From positions 1 through 11,084 of the forward strand of contig JALLAP010002750.1 of the NCBI GenBank assembly GCA_036939355.1: DNA of 11,084 bases. Reading direction: 5' to 3'. The notes below the pieces were generated by a model. That model had not been told where the DNA came from, searched no databases, and worked only from the letters and a program-made list of their open reading frames with translations. This stretch comes from Thalassiosira profunda (Eukaryota > Bacillariophyta > Thalassiosirophyceae > Thalassiosirales > Thalassiosiraceae). The translations under genes were made by a program, and so were the position numbers. Below are positions 6,909 through 11,084 of this stretch, piece by piece; within the stretch, counting starts at the first letter, position 1, and each line of letters begins with the position of its first letter.

Positions 6909-7325
6909 ATGAAGCGCTTCCTCCTCCTCGTATTGGTCATCGTGGTGGTCAGCAGCCACGCGTTCGTTCAGCCCAGAGCGGCCGTCGCCCACACTATTAG
7001 CCTTTATGAACGCACACACACAACGCCGTCAACTTCTGCCCTGAGATTGATGAACGATGACGACGACAAGGAAGTGAACGTGAACTTAATTCCCGACGTT
7101 GATGCATTCACCCTCACAGCTGTCGGCTTTGGGCTCATCGCCTTTAATTTCTTTGTGTTGGCCAATGTAAGTCCGACTGCTTTCGTCTGATGATTAAGTG
7201 CACATCATGTGCAAATATTGCCCCTCATACTCATAACAACGTGGCATCATCTTCATTCTACTGCAAAGTTGGGAGACGCTGGACTTGCAGGCGTCGTCGC
7301 TCGCATAATGAACACGTTCGGCTAA
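6909..7325 (+). CDS. Plastid-targeted small single-pass membrane protein, two exons
   Basis: The proposed structure is join(6909..7166, 7269..7325), giving 104 residues. The ATG is the first in its open frame and has G at -3. Residues 1-18 are a strong signal peptide, followed by SSHA^FVQP. This is the ASAFAP-type site with Phe at +1 that directs import into red-derived secondary plastids. A Ser/Thr/Arg-rich transit region ends near ALRLM (47-51). An acidic stretch (NDDDDKE) and one transmembrane helix, FTLTAVGFGLIAFNFFVLA, follow. A perfect GTAAGT donor interrupts the frame after LAN. The downstream exon reads LGDAGLAGVVARIMNTFG and then stops. The mature protein is about 50 residues: short acidic N-terminus, one helix, short tail. 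That is the size and shape of small thylakoid photosystem subunits, but I cannot name it. An AATAAA overlaps the stop codon (7325-7330). Confidence 0.75.
7167..7268 (+). other. Intron of the plastid protein gene (102 nt, phase 0)
   Basis: The donor is the consensus GTAAGT at 7167. The proposed acceptor is CTGCAAAG, ending at 7268, chosen because it restores a sensible C-terminus. Its AAG is less usual than the CAG at 7288-7290. Use of the latter would add only five residues (ASSLA) before a stop. Confidence 0.65.
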
Positions 7326-7437
7326 ATAAATGCAACATTGTCAACAAGCCGACGCCCAAACAGATAACATCACTTCTTATTCATTTCGTTGACATCCATC
7401 GTAATACGAAATCGGTCATCCCCGTTGCACTATCTGC

Positions 7438-9004
7438 TCAAGCTTCGGCGTCAGGCGACGATTTCGCAACCACGCTAAGACGCTGAGAGGCAAACAACAT
7501 CTTTTGATCTTTGCTCATCCGCTGCTGCTCGTCGTACGTCGACTCGAACTCGGGGCCGCACGTTGCTAGAACAGCGCAGAACTCGATTGGATCGACGACG
7601 GATTTCCCGCGGCTCAGAGCCAACCACAGGGCCTCGAAGTCGGCATCAGAAAGGGAACCCAGCTTGTCATCTTCCATCCATGCCTTGAGGGCTTCCTTGG
7701 AAATCGTGCCGTCACTGTTTTTGCCAATGTGCTTGAGCTCGTTCGCAATGGCATCCGCATCCAGCTGCGACGGGCTCGGGCCGATGGTAATGTTGCGTGC
7801 CACCTGCTGAACGAGACGCTTGCGGTACCTCGCCCTCTGCTTCTTCGCCTGGATCATGTGCCAGACGACGCCGACGAGTGCCACGAATGCAACGCAACCG
7901 ATGACAATGCCCGCGATCGCACCACCCGAAAGGCTTGATCCAGAAGACGGGTCGCTCACGTAGCCGCATTCTTCTCCGGTTCCAACGTCATCCGTGTAGA
8001 AGGAGAAGAAGTTTCCATCGGGGCACTCTTCCGAGCCCGGGGCACAGGTCATGAGGACAGTCATCCAATAACTCAGAGTATTCACCGTCTCGGGAGGAAT
8101 GTGATTGCCTGCAAAGAAGAACAAAGCTTAGACTCAGGTGTCGTTGCACTACAGCGAGTGTCAGCATCTTGCACTCACCGACTCCGATGGCGTAGTAGTT
8201 CAACCCGAAGCTCAATGGATCGCCAATCACGCCAATGGGCCTCCCATTCGCCATACACTCATCATTCTCGGACCTCGTGAGCACGAACTTCGTCGCGATC
8301 GGATAATCTTGCACGAAGATGTCGCACGTCCCGTCGTTGAATGCATCGTAGAGGGGTCCACCGTCTCCGTCGTCGATCTCCTTCACCTGAATGGTAGGGT
8401 AGATATCCTTTAGGAAGTCGACGTACGCATTTGCAACTGCGACGCAAACCGGTCCCTGTTCCCCGGCCTCCTGCTTGGCAATGAGATCGTCAAAGCTGCG
8501 AATGCCCGTGGCAGTCCCGTACATTGCAAGCGTTCCGCTCGTCGGCGGCGAATAAGGGATGGTGAACTGATTGGCAAGCTGCCTCGAAGGAGTCACGTAG
8601 TAGGAGCTCAGATACATGTCCGTCGACGTAGAGCCGCGCGGCAAATCGTTGACATCGCCCTGACCACAGTTGAACTGACTGTAGTACGTCTCGGAGTAAG
8701 TGACGTTGTCGCTCGCCTCCCCCAGGCGTGGCACGCACATGTCGCCGCGGCCGCTTGACGTGAGCAGCTCGTAGGTGAAGTTGGCGCGGTCCGGGCGCGA
8801 GATGGCGTTCAAGATATCGACGCAGTAGCCCGAGAAGGCGTTCGCCCTTCCGGCCTCGTCGACGCCGTCGATATTGATGAAGCCATCTTCCTGGGCGACG
8901 GTGATCCTGAACGTTTCGCCGCTGAGGCGCGGAGGCTGGGCGGCGGCGGCACTCATGCTTCGTTTGGGTGCGAGGACGAAGGCCTTGCGCGCGCTGGATG
9001 CCAT
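7438..9004 (-). CDS. Glutamate-receptor-like ligand-binding protein with one transmembrane helix and degenerate EF-hands, two exons
   Basis: The structure is complement(join(7438..8108, 8179..9004)), 498 residues. Residues about 32-325 form a periplasmic-binding-protein fold of the ionotropic glutamate receptor type. Visible parts are FRITVAQEDGF, SGYCVDILNAI (about 58-68), YYVTPSRQLANQFTIPYSP (lobe hinge, FTIPYSP at 147-153) and GDPLSFGLNYYAIGVG (261-276, spanning the splice). Paired Cys suggest an oxidising compartment. Receptor channels carry membrane segments between the two lobes; here the lobes are contiguous, so there is no pore. One helix follows (about 339-361, GGAIAGIVIGCVAFVALVGV), then a basic KKQRARYRKR stop-transfer. 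The cytosolic tail has two EF-hand-like units (about 395-460) with incomplete calcium ligands. It probably senses an amino acid or similar small molecule. No signal peptide is visible after the chosen ATG. Confidence 0.82.
8109..8178 (-). other. Intron of the receptor-like gene (70 nt, phase 1)
   Basis: On the minus strand the donor GTGAGT follows ...GGAGTCG and the acceptor TTCTTTGCAG precedes GCAATCAC. Removal joins YAIGV to a split Gly codon and NHIPPETVNT. This keeps the frame and yields an exact whole number of codons (826 + 671 = 1497 nt). Confidence 0.92.
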
Positions 9005-9320
9005 GGAAGTGAGCTCAAAGGTCTCTGCGGCTGCCTTGTTGGTGGTGCTCGTGCTCGGTGTCGCTCAACTTCAACCGTTCGCGCGACACCTGGTTCTCAA
9101 CCGTCTCATTTTAGGCCCGTCTCTGGACAAGTCATCGCGGCCAGCCCTCCTCTCCATCCTCGATCGCTCTTGCTGGTGCAACGAGGTGGTGTTGGTTGGA
9201 TGGGTGGGCTCCATGAGGTACATAGGTATGGCTTGGCAGACCCTTGCTCGCAAAGACACATGGGCTAAAAGTGCAGTATGTAGCTACATTATCCTACCAA
9301 CGTTTAACACGCTCACATGA
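9003..9320 (+). other. Doubtful plus-strand ORF with signal-peptide-like start
   Basis: The palindrome CCATGG at 9001-9006 supplies start codons on both strands. The plus-strand frame runs 105 codons and opens MEVSSKVSAAALLVVLVLGV, which would make a good secretory signal with possible cleavage near VAQ. The rest has no recognisable domain and ends in low-complexity-like sequence. It is most likely a chance frame across the receptor 5' UTR, but it cannot be dismissed outright. Confidence 0.2.
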
Positions 9321-9389
9321 AAACAAACAACAAGTACGGCACACGGGAGGTGGCCGGAAGAGGATGTCCACATCTCTGTTCCTGCAGAG
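9005..9389. other. Intergenic region between the receptor-like and sphingolipid synthase genes
   Basis: These 385 nt lie between the 3' end of the upstream minus-strand gene and the start of the receptor-like gene. They should hold the 3' UTR of the first and the promoter and 5' UTR of the second. In the receptor frame a TGA lies about 60 nt upstream of the ATG with no other ATG between. Several out-of-frame ATGs occur in the presumed 5' UTR. A plus-strand open frame covers most of it (separate entry). Confidence 0.5.
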
Positions 9390-11084
9390 CTACACAATCG
9401 ACGCATTTGATCGTGAGCTCTCGCCACTTTTCCCGTATGGTAATGCCAGGCCCTTCGCATTCTGATGCCCTTGGCTGAGATCAACCGGCAGCTGTTCCGG
9501 ATCCACAAAAAACTCTCTCCCGTAAACACTGACCACGTAGCCGAAGGCATCGTGACCCTCTTGTGCCAGGTAAAATCGGATCCCGTAGTGCTTCGCCAGG
9601 TCCACCGACGTATCTCGATCCGGAAAGTACACCCACAGTATTTCGAACACCAGCGGCGTGACGTAGAGGGCCGTGAAGACATCGACCGTGTAGTGTTTGC
9701 GCGCCGCGAGGATGAACGGCACAATGGAGATCTGACCCAAAGTCATGATCGCTTTGAGCCACCGGAAATTGAAGTATCGGAACACGACGCACACGAACGT
9801 CATGGTGTAGATGGTGTGGCTGGAGAACATGAGATCCCCGCAGCCGTTGGAGGCATCGACGCGGAAGAGGACGTCGTTCAATTCTGACGGTGGAGCCCAG
9901 CCACTGTGCAGCAAGGATGTGAAGAGTCAGTATAATTTGCAAGTGGGAAGCAAAGGATTGAGCCACTCTGGATGCATTGAACTCACCTTGGGTTGCCCGC
10001 CTCCGGCGCGGGTCCATTCAGCATCTCTTCCGACGTCAATCCCTCGGGTACAGCATACCGACACTGGCGACTGGCGCCGGGTAAGGTAGTCACCAGAAAG
10101 CTGATCATCCGTAAACTCTGGCAGACGATCCACGTCATGCCCAGCCGCCTCACAATTTGCATCGTAAATATGGGACGCCCGTGGGGGGCATTCCACCGGA
10201 CGACGAGGTTGGAGATGATGCAGGACAGCGCCACCCCCAAAATGACCAACAGGATGTATTCCGAGACGATCCACAACTCCCCGTCGAGCGGGGGGAGCAT
10301 GTCGAACGCGATGTCCCGCAGGGGGACGCGGTTCGCGGCGTTCAGTTGGGCGTGCTGCCAGTACGCCACGTTGGTCACGGCCGAGTGGAAGAATTGAAAC
10401 CAGGTGGCGAAGATGACGAACAGGAGGTGGGTCTGGAGCATCTTCGCCTCCATCAATATCTGAATGATGATGTTCTCCCGCGACCGCAGGTGGAAGGCGT
10501 ACTTCCGCCGGGTGGGGGGAAGCGGAGAAATTTCGTCCACCTGTCCCCCATTCTCAATATCCACATCCGAGAACGAGGTCGACGACGAGGCCATCAGCGA
10601 CGATTGGGGGGCGCTGCGGCGGTACTTCACTCCAATTTTGGAGGGAGAGCTGCCCCGATCGAGGCCTTTGTGAAGGTCGTCCCCGTCCCCGCTCTCCTTC
10701 CGCGCCCGCGACGGTTGGCTGAATTCGGACGTCGAAAATACGTGCGGCCCCATGAGGAAGGGAGACGCCCCCAGCACCGAGCGCAGGACGGAGGGGCTGC
10801 TGCTTGTGCCCCCCTTTGCCTCGTCGCTGTCCTGGCTGGGGAGGGAGTCGTCCTCGTCCCGGGGGCTGCTGTTGGTAGACGCTGGGGCGGCAGTGGTGCT
10901 GCGCTGCCTTAGGGACCGCTCCGAGGCCCGGACATGGCGATCGTCGCCATGGCTGGTCAAGGGCATGAGCGCCACGTTCTCCAGGTTGCCCCCATCAGAG
11001 TCGCTGTAGGACGTCGACGTCGACGAGGCACGGGACAAGGGAGGGGTGGAGCTGGATGTCGAGCTCGTCACCGACGCCTTGCGT
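9390..11084 (-). CDS. PAP2-type sphingolipid synthase (sphingomyelin/inositol-phosphorylceramide synthase family), two exons, 5' partial
   Basis: The structure is complement(join(9390..9903, 9987..>11084)). The frame is open to the right edge with no convincing start; the first in-frame Met lies near 10966. A Ser/Thr/Asp-rich disordered N-terminal region of more than 200 residues precedes about six membrane helices. Family motifs appear in order: PPLDGELW before TM2; FLVTTLPGASRQC (about 10055-10100) after TM3; CGDLMFSSHT (9813-9842) with the catalytic His at 9816-9818; and HYTVD (9681-9695) with the second catalytic His and Asp. These enzymes move a phospho-head group from a phospholipid to ceramide in Golgi or plasma membranes. 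The head group (choline, ethanolamine or inositol) cannot be told. The usual Gly before the first catalytic His (SGHT) is Ser. A C-terminal tail of about 75 residues follows the last helix. Confidence 0.85.
9904..9986 (-). other. Intron of the sphingolipid synthase gene (83 nt, phase 2)
   Basis: On the minus strand the donor GTGAGT follows ...AACCCAAG and the acceptor TTGCTGCACAG precedes TGGCTGGG. Splicing yields AGNPSGWAPPSELNDVLF and brings the LPG motif exon into frame with the CGD...SHT exon. Without splicing the frame stops at once (TGA at 9983-9985). Confidence 0.92.

Noticed and set aside
7167..7190. Unspliced end of the plastid protein (VSPTAFV then stop)
   Set aside because: These codons are the start of an intron with a perfect GTAAGT donor, and an in-frame downstream exon gives a better C-terminus.
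1..11084. CRISPR arrays, tRNA/rRNA genes, transposons or viral genes
   Set aside because: I saw no spaced repeat array, no rRNA or tRNA-like stretch, no terminal inverted repeats and no transposase, integrase or viral motif on either strand.

Overview
The window looks like a compact nuclear segment of a photosynthetic eukaryote with a red-lineage secondary plastid, most likely a heterokont alga (diatom, pelagophyte or relative). Three things point there. A small gene at 6909..7325 carries a hydrophobic signal peptide followed by a Phe-initiated transit peptide (SSHA^FVQP), the bipartite plastid-entry signal of such algae. Three short GT-AG introns of 70 to 102 nt are visible. The gene set is eukaryotic: class I cyclic-nucleotide phosphodiesterase, sphingolipid synthase, Dabb protein and a glutamate-receptor-like ligand-binding protein. 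The exact species cannot be told from the sequence.

Layout: (1) 1..4774, minus strand: one intron-free open frame of 1591 codons, cut by the left edge. It joins a central domain with the signature of class II (edema-factor/CyaA/ExoY-type) nucleotidyl cyclases to a C-terminal class I 3',5'-cyclic nucleotide phosphodiesterase (PDE). (2) 4775..5271: divergent promoter region with a triple AATTGCAA repeat and a signal-peptide-like upstream ORF. (3) 5272..5628, plus: small Dabb (stress-responsive alpha/beta barrel) protein. (4) 5919..6617, minus: probable mitochondrial single-pass membrane protein with a C-terminal SH3-like domain. (5) 6909..7325, plus: two-exon plastid-targeted small membrane protein. 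(6) 7438..9004, minus: two-exon receptor-like protein made of an ionotropic-glutamate-receptor-like ligand-binding domain, one transmembrane helix and a degenerate EF-hand pair, with no channel segment. (7) 9390..11084, minus: two-exon PAP2-type sphingolipid synthase (sphingomyelin/ceramide-phosphoinositol synthase family), cut at its N-terminus by the right edge.

The main discovery candidate is the cyclase-PDE fusion: one polypeptide apparently able to make and destroy a cyclic nucleotide. The cyclase half belongs to a class known almost entirely from secreted bacterial proteins. A basic amphipathic helix (possible calmodulin-binding site) and several Arg-Arg-x-Ser-type kinase sites lie between or around the two domains. 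The genes otherwise look like an ordinary eukaryotic neighbourhood with no shared pathway. The receptor-like protein and the cyclase-PDE both suggest signalling, but a functional link between them is not supported by the sequence alone.
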